A DNA stretch of 64,000 nt from Basidiobolus meristosporus CBS 931.73 (GCA_002104905.1 MCFE01000310.1:1-64000); one strand, 5' to 3'; numbered from the stretch's first letter, positions 45,975 through 58,451 are shown. Translations and numbers: made by a program. The notes: a model not told the origin generated them from the sequence alone.

Positions 45975-46782
45975 TACGCCTAGTATCAATGGTATTCTTT
46001 CATTCATGTTTCGATGTATTATATGTATTTTTATGACAAGTCTGCTTTCTAATTCTTCTCATCATCCCTGAATCCATTTCTAAGCGTCGTTTCTCCACAT
46101 GTTTCCTCACAACTCGAATGTATTATTATATGTAAAGTAACCAACTGCGTGGGTTATATGTTCTATTAGTCAATCACTAATTGAATTAAAGTTGTTCTCA
46201 ACTCCATTTCATTCCATGCACGGCCCCAACGTCGTTTGGCGGACCGGGTATTTCCGACATACCTCCCCAATTTCCCGCTCAACTTTATTTCGCCACCTGC
46301 GTGCATTGAAATGTTGGAGTATTTAATTTCCAAGCAAACACTTTTGTCTCCTTAAACACTCGGCTCATCCCTGCAAGAACGTAAATGGGAGGGCAGCCTA
46401 TATTTTGGATTCCATAGGATCTAGGGAGGGCAATTGACTCCTACTTCAACTGGATCGAATATTAGAATGCAACCCCAGATATGATACTTGGCAACAGTCT
46501 GACTTTTTTGGATGAAACTAGCTCAATATCTCCACTTTTGGCAATACATGGTTTAGATTGAAGTGCATCGCCATGCAAGGTTGGTAATGGATCTGTTGAT
46601 CGCCCAAGCTCTTCGCTCTCCAATTCATTTTGAATACATAGCTGACTAACTTAGAGCCAAATTTAATCAAATCAACTCTCCCCAATTTCCCAAGTAAAGG
46701 AATGTCTACTCTACACAAAATTCTTATTTGAAACAAAATCACTTGAACAAGTGTCGGTGAATACTGCACCAAATACAAAGAG
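45975..46782. other. Intergenic region
   Basis: 3' flank of the zinc-finger gene and promoter of the DnaJ gene. No supported gene; short ORFs only. Confidence 0.5.
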
Positions 46783-49240
46783 ATGGATCCTTCACTCGCA
46801 CCAGAAACAGTAGGTGATGCTTTTGATCAGGACTTGGAGGAGCAAAGTTTGGATTTTCAGAAGTTACTGAGAACCCCTGTGAGCGATTATTATGGCCTCT
46901 TGAGTATCCCCAAAACGGTACCTATCCTTATTGTCCATTGGATGCTGTTTCTTTGAAAACTAAGGATGTTCTCTTGTTTGGCTTGGGTTGGTAGGCGAAT
47001 CTGGAAGAAATTGAAGCTGCTTACAAAAATGCCTGTGCCTCGCTTCATCCCAACAACTATTCCGAACAGGAACTAAAGGATTTAGCGCAAGTAAGATTCG
47101 AAGCTGTACAACGCGCGTATGATGGTACGTTTCATGTTCATGAGACCAGCACTGAGGAAAATTGCCGATATATGTGAGATTCAAACCATGCTTCTCAATG
47201 TCTAGTTCTTGTATCCGTAGAGAAGCGTCCTATTTATGACCAGTACGGCGAAAAAGGCCTTAATAGCACCGGGGAGGTGGGCCCGAGAATCAAAACCCCC
47301 AAAGAGGTACACTAGAATGCCCAAAATAGCTGTATACAAATACTAATATCACTCTATATTGGTATTTAAAAGATGGAAGAAGAATACGAGCGTATGATCC
47401 AGAGAATACATGAGAAGGAGTTGGAGAATATCGTAAATACAAAGGTTGGATTGCTTCCACTCTACGCTCTACCATCTTGCTATTAACACTCCTGTATTGA
47501 TTAGAGCCAGATTAATCTCGGCCTTGACATGTCCTCCGTGTTTGACCCATACTTTACACGCTACAACGAACCTGGCCTAATGAGCAGACTCTCAAAGTGT
47601 GGTATTAGCCAGCTTGAACTTAAGCATTCGATCCAGGTATATCGTATAGAGACTTTCACCTTACCGCCAGATTATCAACAACAACATTTTAGACAAACCT
47701 CTCAGACAAGACTGTGGCCATTCTACGCGGAAACATGAATACAAGAAAAGGAATGGGTGGTGGAAACATTCTCGGAACGGTCCGACACACCTTCAATCCA
47801 CATCTGTGGGCTGAGGTAGAGCTGCATTCATTCAGATTTAATTGATGGCATTCATTGTTGACGTGCGTGTGTTCTCTAGTTTACCACCTCTTTATTCGAC
47901 CCGAAATTTGTTGGGGCCAAAGTGTTCCATACACTTTCAGCCAATAGCTTCCTGGTTGGTGAGACTTACACCGGCACGTGGCGCGCCCCTCCTGTAGTTC
48001 GACTGACTGCCGGAAGACGTATCGGAGAGGAAACAACAGGATATGTCAAGTTCAAATCCGGGCAGTATAGTATAGGACCATGGGGGGAATACTATGGCAA
48101 CGTATTTGATTTCGAACAAGAGTTTTCTACCGCAGCGGTCGGCATGTCTAGACAAAATCGCAATAGTAAATGCTCCGTCGAGTTTCAGGTAAAATATTGG
48201 CGTGATGAGTGCACCGAATGTCTCCCCGTTGACAATCCTTTATTCCAGGCAGGTGCTGGGATGTCACGCATCTCTTTTAGTTACATAAGAAAACTCAACG
48301 CTGCGACCAACGTTCGCGCTGCGCTCAATTGCACAACCAACGGAATTATCGCGGCCATCGGTGGGGACACGAAGGTTTCCGAGCATAATAGAGTAGGACT
48401 TGCGGTGGAGTCTGGAGACAGCAACGGTGTTACTCTCAAACTCAGGTATTATTCATTTATTGTTCGCGTTCCATTTGCACTATACTCACTTCATGTCGAC
48501 TTAGACTAAGTCGCCTCGGACAACGCTTGTCCCTGCCTATTATGCTAACTCCAGAGTTTGATCTTTCTTTCACTCTGTGGGCCATCGCCGCTCCATCCGT
48601 TAGCTTTTATTTGTTGGATAGATTGTGGCTTTCACCCAGAAGAAAACGATTGGCAATCGAGTAAGTGGTCTTTAGGTCAGATTCTGGCGATTATTGGATG
48701 ATTGACAGGTATTTTCTGCAGAAAAATCGAAACCCTTAGGAGCCATCACAACGAATATTTGGAAGAACGCAAAAAGGAGGCGGTTGATGCCATGAGACTC
48801 ATGAAGGAAGCGGTCGGTCGCAAGCAGCAGCAGGAAGACTCCAAGAATGGTACTTTTAACAACTGGTCTTCGCTTTTTCATTTGTTAACGACTTCCATAT
48901 CCAGGTCTGGTCATTACCCAAGCACTCTATGGCAATTTTGAAGAATCCCGCACGATTGATGTTACCATTGCTGTTCAAGCATTGGTAAACAACTCCCAAC
49001 TGATCATCGCTGGCGGCCATTCTAAGGTATTCCATGAACCACACTTGACTTGTACTCAACATGTATTCTTACCTTCCATTCCAGTCCAATATCATTGGAT
49101 TCTACGATCCTTGCTTTGGCTCTCGCAAGCAGCTCAACATTTCGTACAAGTTCCAAGGTCAAGAGCATCAAGTGACCATTGGAGATACTAGCCCCTTAGC
49201 CTGCCCCATTCGTGAACATATGCGCGGTCCACATTACTAA
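46783..49240 (+). CDS. DNAJC11: DNAJC11 homologue (mitochondrial MICOS-associated J protein), degenerate HPD
   Basis: Mitochondrial outer-membrane J-domain protein linked to MICOS and cristae shape in animals. The J domain begins DYYGLLSIPKT and continues ANLEEIEAAYKNACASLHPN, where HPN replaces the catalytic HPD; then AYDV and RPIYDQYGEKGL. Next EYERMIQRIHEKELENI, then a beta-rich region with AILRGNMNTRKGMGGGNI, SFLVGETYTGTW and GEETTGYVKFKSG. Later come LRLSRLGQRLSLPIMLTPEF, a coiled coil rich in Lys/Glu (KKEAVDAMRLMKEAVGR), ALYGNFE, IDVTIAVQALVNNSQL and GFYDPC, the DUF3395 C-terminal domain. About ten introns. Domain order and length fit DNAJC11; stop at 49238. Confidence 0.9.
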
Positions 49241-49446
49241 ACAAACGTTTTGGGCATAGAAATAACATCAGGCAAATATTATGGCATTCATCTATGTCGG
49301 ACAGAGATCACCATAATTTCACATTTTGCATTCCAAATTCACACCACGAAAAATAAACATAGGATCTGTTTAGTGTATCTTGGCTCCGTCTGGTGCAAGA
49401 TTGTAAGAAGGTAGGAGGTCAGCTCTAGGTGTTTATTGATGAGAGA

Positions 49447-52400
49447 TTAGTGGCTTCTAGTGTGTGTAAAACTGAGTTTGGGGGAGATATGGTATTTCAA
49501 TGGTTCAGGTGTGATTTGAATTACTAAGCATTTGGAATTGATGGCATGCTGTGTCTGAAGCCTTCTGCATTGGTTGAGAATGAGGTTGTCATATTTCGGA
49601 ATGTCCGGCTCAACCAGTTTGATCAAATGGAACTCGATGTAACAGTTGGCTAGTTTAAGGATATCAGTAAGTCTCTCAAAATCGTCATGAACCGTAGCCA
49701 CGTTACCAGTCCACGCATTCTGTTTGATGTCCAGTTTGGTGTTTAATTTGAAACAGTACGGCCGTATGGGGGTGAATTTGGATGATGACGGCCAGAAGGA
49801 TTCCACCGATCGATCAGGATATGTAACCTATTTCAAAGGATTAGATCGCACAACCGCAGGCTCAAACAGGAAGCACTCACCTGAAGACCGATTGTTCCAA
49901 CATCAACAACGTTATACAATTCAGCCTCAATTTGTACTCGTAACGGAATCATTGACAAATACTCCACGGGCTTTTCCGGGTTGGTGATGGGGGAGATTAT
50001 TTCACCAGCAGTTTGTTTGATAGTGCTTCTGAGATCAGGCCTCAGCAGAGTAAACTCCTAGAGCTCTGATCATGAATAAAATGTATGATTGCTACGAATG
50101 GTCTTAAGGAATACCGTAATATGCGGCAACAGCAGAAAGAGATAGTTGGGCGCAGCAGAGCTCTGGATTTTGATGAGTTCGGATTTCAAATGATCGATCC
50201 CGGCAAGACATATGCCCTCCCGTTCTGATATCCTGTCAAGATGGGTTGGTAATGGACCTTGGAGATACATGGAATAGGGCTTACCTTTGAATGTATGTGA
50301 TCCTGTTTACAAATAATTGTACATTTTCCTGTAGACTAAATTGACTGCTCATTGTTAGTTGAACTATGTATGCACCAGGCTCAAAGCCCACTGTACCTGC
50401 TGCTACCGTTTAGTGATCCAATGAGCCATAGTGTATTTGCCAACAAGCGGATGTGGATTACGTCAAGTTTGGTGGTTCCAGTCAATCCCAGGAAGGTTTT
50501 CTCCAAGCGATACGAGATTTCTAGCAATTTGGACGCCAATTGAGGAGCCATGTTCATGAAGCCGAGCTGAAGGTGAGCTTTCTTGGCCTTGGAAAATCAT
50601 TAGTGCGCCGAATATGTGCAGTCGTAGATCTCAGACTCACTTGAACTATCATCGTGTAACATTCTAATAACAATATACAAAACTGCGCTTTGCCAACAAA
50701 TAGTGGCTTGAGTTGATTGATATATCCAAGATCCCTGGTTAACCAGCGGTGTTAAAAGACAACAAGCGACACGATGGGGCATGTTGGTGGCCATACCTGG
50801 TGCAATTCTCAATGATCATATCCACGTCCAGATGCTTATCCAAGAAGATTGTCTCGTAGATCTCTTGCACTCTGGTGAAGACCCTGTTTGTGAAATCCGT
50901 AACATGTGCTACGTTCATTAGGAAACATTAGCATCGATGATATACCCATCAAGCACAGGCACACTTCAATATATACCATCCGAATTTGCAATATCCAGCT
51001 TTTGGCACCCATAGGTGTTGCTCTCAGCAGATACAACAATACCCGAAGACTGCATTGAAAATGTGTTGGTAGGCGGCAATGAAAACAGTGGAGAACTCTG
51101 TAGAATACCTCGACGTCAGGGAAGCAGCCGGGAAACTTGCTCTGTAGGTATGGGTAATGTTTGTAAACAAATTTCGGCAGTATGGGAAGGATTCTGGTAT
51201 TTTTGACCGCGGCGTTCATAACCAAAATCAAGTGACCAACATCTACAGCGAACTTTAGCAATTGAGGACAATTTGCTGACATCGGTTAAAGAATCATTAC
51301 ATTGTGGGTCATCTGGATTGGCCTCGCGGGTCATGAAGACCTTGTCCAGTTTAAGTAGATCGGCCACCTGCGTTTCTAAAGCACGTATCAATGCGACAAC
51401 GCCCATCACTCAATCTGCCAGTACATCAAGGTAGCATACCGATCATCTCGTTGTGGCGTTGCCCAATCTCTCTAAAACATTTGTATATGGACAGTTGGTC
51501 CCCTGGATACCGATTCATGTTGTTCATTAAAGCCTCTAGAAACATGGTGATACACCCTCCAGACTCCATGAGCACGACCCTAACCCATACTATCAGCAAA
51601 CGAGCAATAGATTTGTTCTGAAGTCAACCTTACTTGAGCATTCCATGGACAGACTCTCTGACTATTCGGTTGGCGTCTTCCAAAACACCCAGTACGATTT
51701 GCAACTGCTCCGCGTCCAACTTGATCAAGAATTTGCTTCCGATTTTCCGCAAACTATTAATGGCATTGAGGCGAACATGGTCGATATCATCGTTAAACAT
51801 ATCTATAGGGTTGAATAAGATGATGGCGTCAAGAAGTGAGTGGCGGAAGCGTCGACAGTTGATTAGAAATATTCACTTACCCACCAGGAAATCAACAGCG
51901 CGAGCGGCAAACTCCTCGGAATACATGCATAATTCGCAGATAGAATCTATTCAAATACCCATCAACACTAATCCAAGTCCATAAAGCACAAGCGGTAACT
52001 AACCTACGGCAGCATTCCTCACCTCCTGGTACTCATCTTCCAGTCCGTGAATGAATGCACCACAGGCCCCCGAATCCAGTAATCTGAATTCATCAGATTC
52101 GACATCCAAGTCACCCTCTGGCGTGGGTATGCTTTTTCCTTTCTAAGGATATCGGGAAGAGACGAGTCAATTCTCAGGCTGAAGCCACAACTACTAGAAG
52201 ATCGAATAGTTACTTGTTTTCCTTTGGGTGTTGGAGCGCCCCCAACTGTTCTGTGGGTAGGTCTTTTCAGATGCGACATGACTTTTTTGCTAAACGTTTG
52301 CGAGAGAAATTTGAAATCAACATAACGGTAGCCACCCATGATGCTGCACGCCTAAGAGACATCAGCCACTGCACTACAACACAACAATCCACTGCCATAT

Positions 52401-53414
52401 CTACCTTGGTTCGGACCTTTACGGATATGTCGTTTACCATGTCACATATCTTTACAAAAGCGTCATCCACAAGACGAATCTGCTCGTTAACAGTTTCGTG
52501 TGGGACTCGAACCATATGCTCTGGATACGTAGTACTCAACACCCTATCAATTAAGCTATGCGTAAGTAGAGACGAATTTCGAGACACGCATCCACATTGT
52601 ATACCAAATCAGCTGCAACGCCTCGGTTCGGACTTCCTCGAAATCGTCCTTCAGAGCCGATAAACTCAGTCGGTATATAATCAGATCCAGTTTGTATCCG
52701 CGCAAATGTAATTGATACAGAGTATGTAATGATGTCTAAAGTATCCCAAAGTAAAAAGGGCTGTGAGCACCCATGTTTGGATACGCATCATGTTGCTGTC
52801 AAAGACATACTTGACGAACTCGTGGATCTCCGTCAAGGGCGTAGTTCCCTATAATCATTTGCAACTCCCTTGAAGTAAGCACTCTAGGATCTACCACTTT
52901 TTCGAGAGCCTGTTCACTCCATGAAATCAAACTTATCCAAGCTATTAATTCTATGCAAGCTTTACGAATCAAGTATTGCTGGTCCGACAATTCTAAGATC
53001 AGGGTGGAGGTGTATGACTTCAACTGATCCAATACAGGCTTTACAGTAGCGAAGATTCTTGACCTGTGTAAATGGGCTGGTTAGTGCATAACATGGCAAA
53101 ATGGGTATATTCACTCCACATACTTTAAGTAGCCATATTAGCTTGCTATAAGTGGTATATCGGACAGTTGTCGATTTTGAAGAGGCCTATGAAGAGGAGC
53201 ATTTGTAAGCAAGAGGATTTATTTTGTACATCCAGTCTGCTCGAAGTACAAGAATTGAGATCAATACCTCGTTTAAAAGTGTTTTGACTAACTCTTGAGA
53301 ATCCACCTGCTCGTTCAGATCTGAACTAATACTTTCTGGTAACTATCGATTGACTTAATTCAGCTATATTGCTAATGACCGCTATGTTCATTCACTTCTT
53401 CATACCTTAGTCAT
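49447..53414 (-). CDS. INTS4: Integrator complex subunit 4 (INTS4), HEAT-repeat protein, many exons
   Basis: Scaffold of the Integrator cleavage module, which pairs with INTS9/INTS11 in snRNA 3' processing and transcription termination. Exon 1 is tiny (MTK), then SISSDLNEQVDSQELVKTLL and TTVRYTTYSKLIWLLK. N-terminal HEAT repeats include YLIRKACIELIAWISLISW and DPRVRQVCL. Next LSTTYPEHMVRVPHETVNEQ and IRLVDDAFVKICDMVNDIS, near-verbatim family text, FLSQTFSKKVMSHLKRP and the HEAT segment VDFLVDMFNDDIDHVRLNAI with LRKIGSKF. Further on CFREIGQRHNEMIG. The C-terminal beta-rich part contains NAWTGNVATVHDDFERL and YIEFHLIKLVEPD. Length by span is about 950-1050 aa, similar to human. Exon borders are partly uncertain. 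Confidence 0.85.
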
Positions 53415-53659
53415 AGAATTGGTGGTCAATGTCTTTCAAACACCACCAGATTGATTGGTATCCTGTCACTGATATGGCTGTGACCGAACAATTTTCTAAT
53501 TTGCAAATTGATGAATACTTCAATCATGCTTTTATGCAAATGTTTAGGATGGCTATGATCTGTTCCTTTCGACAGATATGGCGACATCTACATCCCAGCA
53601 ACCCACCTAAACATTTCCGCTAGCGTTTCTCGCAACTTTCATTCTTCACGTCACTCGAG

Positions 53660-54136
53660 ATGACAGATTATCTTGGTTACGGTTTTGGTGCTGCTGTAGC
53701 TGCTGGTGGAATTCTTGGCTATGCAAAAGCTGGTAAGTATTAGTGAACACATTTCCCGTTCCCATCCGTTATTAACTTAAGTGTAGGTAGTAAGCCCTCG
53801 CTAGCCGCTGGTCTCTCCTTTGGAGGGCTCATCGCCTATGGCGCTTCCAGAGTTAGCGAAAACCCTAAAGATGCTCATGTGGCTTTTGGTACACTATGCT
53901 CATTAACAAACATGCAACGAAGCGTAACTAACATGTATGATTTGTACAGGTGTGAGTGCCGTGCTTTTATGGATCATGGGTAAGAAATACTATCGTGGTA
54001 GAAAGTTGATGCCTGCTGGTATTATTGCACTTCTCAGGTAAGGTTGACCAAAAATATTATCATATACCCTTGCTAAATGTTTTACGCTTCCAGTCTGGTC
54101 ATGACCACTCGTTATGGGTATTTCTTGAAGAACTAA
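53660..54136 (+). CDS. TMEM14-family small membrane protein
   Basis: Short four-helix membrane protein of the TMEM14 (UPF0136) family, found in mitochondria of animals where TMEM14C aids heme synthesis. Spliced sequence: MTDYLGYGFGAAVAAGGILG with YAKA, then GSKPSLAAGLSFGGLIAYGA, SENPKDAHVAF, GVSAVLLWIMGKKYYRGRKL with MPAGIIALLS, and LVMTTRYGYFLKN. The Gly-rich first helix, the GSxPSLxAG motif, and the 'K..PAG..A..S..M..RYG' end are family hallmarks. Three introns in under 480 bp. Which TMEM14 function it has in fungi is not known to me. Confidence 0.9.
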
Positions 54137-54243
54137 CTGCCTGTTTACTACACCACTCGTAGTGATAACACTCATGATTGGAAATGTTTATTGTCTGTCA
54201 ATAAATAAAGATGTATTTACATGTCAACACTGGTCGAAGCTGA

Positions 54244-54988
54244 CTAATTTTTGCCAGTAGAACCAAAGCCACCAGCGCCACGCACAGTTTCTTCCAAATC
54301 CTCCACAACTTGTACTTCAGGTGTCACGATTTTCTCAAGAACCAATTGAGCAATACGATCACCAACGCTGATTTTGAAAGATTCTTCCTTGTTGAAGTTG
54401 AACAATACAACACCAAGGTTTCCCTAGAAATGTATTGAAAGCCAGCTTAGTCGCGACGAACATCAATCAGATTGATAGATCAAATAATAATAACCCTGTA
54501 ATCTTCATCTACAACTCCTGCGCCTACGTCAATGAAGTTCTTGACAGCGAGTCCACTTCTGGGTGCGACCCTTCCGTATGTACCGGGAGGAACGTGAATA
54601 CTTATGTCAGTCTTGACAACAGCACGAGTTTGGGGCTCCATAACGACGTCCTCAGCACTTGGATAGGGCTATTAGTGAGTTCTCTCAAATACACCGAGTC
54701 AAAATATATATACCTGAACAAATCGTAACCGGCAGCACCAGAACTGCCTCTGGCAGGAGCTTTGGCTTTGTCACTGAGGAGCTTGACCTTTAGGGAAGGG
54801 ATTCTCTCGGTTCCCAAGTCAGAAGAGCATCTGCGCTTGGGGATTTTGGTAGCACCCGAGTCACAGGAATCAGTGGGGCTTGGAATTGCGTTACTAGAAC
54901 CCATTTGTTTGAAGTGATATGTCCCGAGGCGTGAAGTCAAAGGCTGTGAGAAAACTCTCAAACAAAGCTGTCGTCGTGTTGAAAACAT
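54244..54988 (-). CDS. DUT1: dUTP diphosphatase (dUTPase), alternative start for mitochondrial form
   Basis: Trimeric dUTPase that hydrolyses dUTP to dUMP and keeps uracil out of DNA. Motifs: [12 protein letters not shown] (motif 1), [10 protein letters not shown] (motif 2, P-loop-like), [12 protein letters not shown] (motif 3, across an intron), [12 protein letters not shown] (motif 4) and [10 protein letters not shown] (motif 5, C-terminal Gly-rich). All five are present. The start at 54988 ([17 protein letters not shown]...) gives an Arg-rich presequence. A second Met at 54904 ([10 protein letters not shown]) gives a shorter form without it, so one gene may serve mitochondria and nucleus. 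The tail includes a basic KIPKRR patch that may be a nuclear signal. Two introns. Confidence 0.93.
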
Positions 54989-55348
54989 ATCAGTATTTAT
55001 GAAAATAAAATAATGAAAACACGCCACGGAACGTGTAGGCAATCCCTGAATAGTGAAGAAAAACAAACTCTGTTGATTATGTGGGATTGCGGCATGATGT
55101 GCTCTGAAACTACGGTGGTTTCAAATTACAGATACAATCATCGGAATTGTCGATATTTGGGGGTCACGTTGATGGTCATTGAAAAATACGAGCGCGTCAT
55201 AAGGTTGTGATTAATTAAAACGCGTTATTTAAATGAGATACGTTTTTCGAGGCAGTAGTCGTGAATGGATTTTCACGAGAATTTTCATTTTAATTTATAT
55301 ACATCAAAACACCCAATAAGCTTTGTGAGTTTGTAGACTGCAGCTTTA
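54989..55348. other. Divergent promoter region dUTPase/HAP5
   Basis: 360 bp with promoters of both genes; the small plus ORF at 55013-55210 is not supported. Confidence 0.5.
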
Positions 55349-56475
55349 ATGTCTTTACCTGCCTCTTCTTCCAGCCAGTTGCCCTATCAAAGTATGACCC
55401 CCGTTGCAAACACAGGTTTGGAACATGTGGCAACTGGGTATCCACAAGTCCAATCCCAAAACCAACCGCCAGCAGTACACGTAGCCGCCAGTCACGCCCA
55501 GGCTCAAGGCCAAGCTGCCAACCAACAACTCTCGCAACAAGATCAATTCTTACAGAACTTCTGGGCAAGCCAGGTTTCTATTGCAGAGACATACGAGTCG
55601 GACTTTAAGCTGCACCCACTTCCTTTGGCTAGAATTAAAAAGGTTATGAAGACTGATGAGGACGTCAAGGTAATGTGATATTACTTTGTACCAGGCAATA
55701 CACGATCTCATCGCTAACCAAAAGTTCCCCTGTTGCTTGTTTCACCTCAAATCCGCCTTAATTAGATGATAAGTGCTGAAGTAAGCATTCTACTCGTGGG
55801 CCTTGTGTCATACGTTTGAGCTAACGCTTATTTAGGCGCCCATTCTTTTCTCCAAAGCCTGTGAGATATTTATTACGGAGATCACTATGCGTGCCTGGAT
55901 GCATGCAGAAGAAAACAAACGCCGAACTCTACAGCGAAGTGATGTAGCGAGCGCTGTGAGCAAGTCGGACCAGTTTGACTTCCTTATTGATATCGTACCT
56001 CGCGAGGACCTGTCTAAGGCTAAAAGGCCTAAGGAGGAGGTAAGAACACACGCGTTTAGTTTTCAATTTGACCTCACTAAACATGTCGTATCTAGTCTGA
56101 GATTTACGATCCAAATGCCTATGCCGCTTATTACCAGGCTGCAGGCCTTTCACAATACCAAGGGGTAACTTTGATGGCTTAACAAGTAATATCTATTTCT
56201 CTTATTTATATTTTACTCTTCTCCGAAGGGACTTGCTGTAGATCAACGCGTAATTGATCCTGCCTATTACCAGCAGGTACGACTGTATGTCACTTATCTT
56301 GTACTTTACACATGCTCAACCAGCTATTTAGTTTACCCAAGAGCAGCTTCAGCAGTATCAGCTTCAGTTGCAGCAGCAGATGCAACAGTCCCAGCAATAT
56401 CAAATGCGTGCACCTACCGGGACAGCTTACACGACGCCGGGTCAAGGGCAGCCACAGCAATCATCGCAAGAATAG
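55349..56475 (+). CDS. HAP5: CCAAT-binding factor subunit HAP5/NF-YC, with a 15-nt microexon
   Basis: Histone-fold subunit of the CCAAT-binding complex (with HAP2/HAP3). A Gln-rich N-terminal region ([15 protein letters not shown]) is followed by [17 protein letters not shown] and the fold [17 protein letters not shown]. Then a 15-nt microexon coding MISAE, then [39 protein letters not shown] and FLIDIVPRE. The C-terminal part is Tyr/Ala/Gln-rich ([15 protein letters not shown], then [15 protein letters not shown]), a typical activation region. VKMISAEAPI is the standard NF-YC text, which proves the microexon is real. About five introns; stop TAG at 56473. Confidence 0.93.
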
Positions 56476-57298
56476 TAAACGGTCTACTCATTCATTTTGC
56501 TTGTGCACGACTTCAATTAGAATCACCTCGAAATGGGACCAGCTACCTAGCAAACTCCCACTAGACTTGGTCGTCAACGCGCGGGTCTTCGCCCACAAAG
56601 TTAAACGAGTTTCACCATTTCGTAATGTCCTTTTCCCCGACTTCGGGCAATTTTTATGCATATAGTTTTTACTTGGTTTTTGCCTTTTCTTTATTTCTGT
56701 TCGATTTCGATTTCGATAAATATTTGTGATAATCGTTTTAATCCCTTTGAAGATGTAGTAGATGGTAATATTAAATCTTCTTGAAACCCACAGTTTGTGA
56801 TTCCTCGATTGTTGGTTGCAGCGCGGATTGTGTATATATGATAGCGCCAGGAGATGCACACCCAAAGGTTAATGTCTTTCAACAATGCCTGGCTCATGAT
56901 TAGTGATTCTGACAAACAGAATGAAGTTGTTACATGGACCATAAACAACGTTGCATTAGGATACAGGCTGAGTCCGGTGAATTTTAGGGAATAAATAATG
57001 GTTTTCATTTCGGTTGGGCATGCAGAGGGCCGAAGTGAAAGGGCACAATAATTCAAACAATGATGGCAATAATTTATATTGTTGCTAGAGGGCAAGGTAC
57101 TTGAATTCATTCATTCAAAGGTATATATGTTGGATACCGGGATCCTGTGCCTACGGAGGCTTTTCTCGATTAATATATATTGTCTGTCAGCCGAATACGA
57201 AGTGTATATCTTGAATACTCTTGATTCTAAACCCTCAGCTGTTCATTGCTGACAGTTCTTCAAAAGTGCTTACTCACTGACCATTGGTTATCAGCGTC
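56476..57298. other. Intergenic region of about 0.8 kb
   Basis: 3' flank of HAP5 and promoter of the cyclin gene. Minus ORFs of 125 and 139 codons (56488-57110) overlap each other in different frames and have no recognisable features; not called. Confidence 0.5.
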
Positions 57299-57916
57299 AT
57301 GGCAAACAACCTCCTTCCTTTTGAACACGCCCAGCTGGCCACATTTTCGAAAGAGAAGGTGTACTCCTTGTCAAGACTGGCTTCGGAGCTGATGTTTACC
57401 ATGCTCCACAAGAAAGAAGAAGGGTCGTGTCGAGTGACAGGAGCCTTTTTTACCCACTTCTGCCATAATATAGTTTCGAAAAGCTCGATATCGACCGCAA
57501 CAGTGTATCTGGCCCTGAAATATGTCCAAAGGATCAAAGAACATGCCGCGGTGTTGGAAAAGGAACAGGATTTCGAATTCAATTTATTCCTTGCAGCGGT
57601 TGTCCTTGCCCACAAGAGTCTCGAGGACTGTACTTATGCTAATCGCACCTGGTGCCAATTGAGTGGACTATCGTTGAACATACTAAATCAATGGGAGAAA
57701 AGACTGCTCTCCATGATTAAGTACAACACCCATGTGTCTGCCGAGGAATTTTTCCAGTGGTCACTCTACATTCGCCAGTTTGAGCGTCATAACACAAATT
57801 TAATTCAACCCCAAGCAGCACCTACAACTGGGCGCCGTTGGTCTTTCCCCAACGTGCATCAGGGTGGCAACGTAATGGGAAACTCTTGGGAACCCATATC
57901 TGTGCGTCGGAGATGA
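57299..57916 (+). CDS. Pcl-type (PHO85-like) cyclin, single exon, 205 aa
   Basis: Small cyclin-box protein. After LLPFEHAQLATFSKEKVYSL the cyclin fold runs from about residue 45 to 160: FTHFCHNIVSKSSISTATVY, LALKYVQRIKE, FLAAVVLAHKSLEDCTYANR, TWCQLSGLSLNILNQWEKRL and MIKYNTHVSAEEF. The pattern 'DxxYxNxxWxxLSGLxxxxLNxxE' is the hallmark of Pcl1/Pcl2/Pho80-class cyclins, which bind the Pho85 kinase. The C-terminus is short and basic (WEPISVRRR). I chose the Met at 57299 as the start; 57284 would add five residues. Its kinase and cycle stage cannot be read from sequence. Confidence 0.88.
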   Translation: MANNLLPFEHAQLATFSKEKVYSLSRLASELMFTMLHKKEEGSCRVTGAFFTHFCHNIVSKSSISTATVYLALKYVQRIKEHAAVLEKEQDFEFNLFLAAVVLAHKSLEDCTYANRTWCQLSGLSLNILNQWEKRLLSMIKYNTHVSAEEFFQWSLYIRQFERHNTNLIQPQAAPTTGRRWSFPNVHQGGNVMGNSWEPISVRRR

Positions 57917-58451
57917 TGTCCACGCCATTCACGGCTGTATGGAACAATATTTTATATCTTAATCGCATTCAAATATCCCCCCTCCCAAATATCTAATCGA
58001 AATCGGCGAAACTTTGGCAGAAGCTTAACTAACTTCGCATTTATCATGGATATATGTACATAATGAAACTAACATGCTTATCAATGAAGACATAAAGCGC
58101 TATCTATTAGAAATCCATATCGCTAGGTTGCAGCGGGGCCCTGGTGCAACATTCCTGTTAACGCTCCAAACAGGTGGGTAGCGTGGTCCCTTAAACACAC
58201 GGTTGTTTAAATCTTTTGTAAGGGCTTCATGATCAATGGTCTCCTTTTCCATTTAAAGAGAAAGCGCTGTTGATATGGTTGTGTTACAAATTCCATCTTC
58301 GATGAGAATGTGAGTCATTTAATGGCTTAGCCATTAATAAATATCGCTGATGACGAGTTGAAAACGCGTGGACGTACCGCTTTAGGTATAAATACAGATA
58401 CGGGTGGCGTAGGAAATACCGTTTTCCGTATCACTGTAGCTTTCTTTATCG
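57917..58451. other. Intergenic region
   Basis: 3' flank of the cyclin gene and promoter of the peptidase gene. No supported gene or repeat. Confidence 0.5.

Noticed and set aside
56488-57110. Two overlapping minus ORFs (125 and 139 codons)
   Set aside because: They overlap in different frames in AT-rich sequence downstream of HAP5; neither shows domains.
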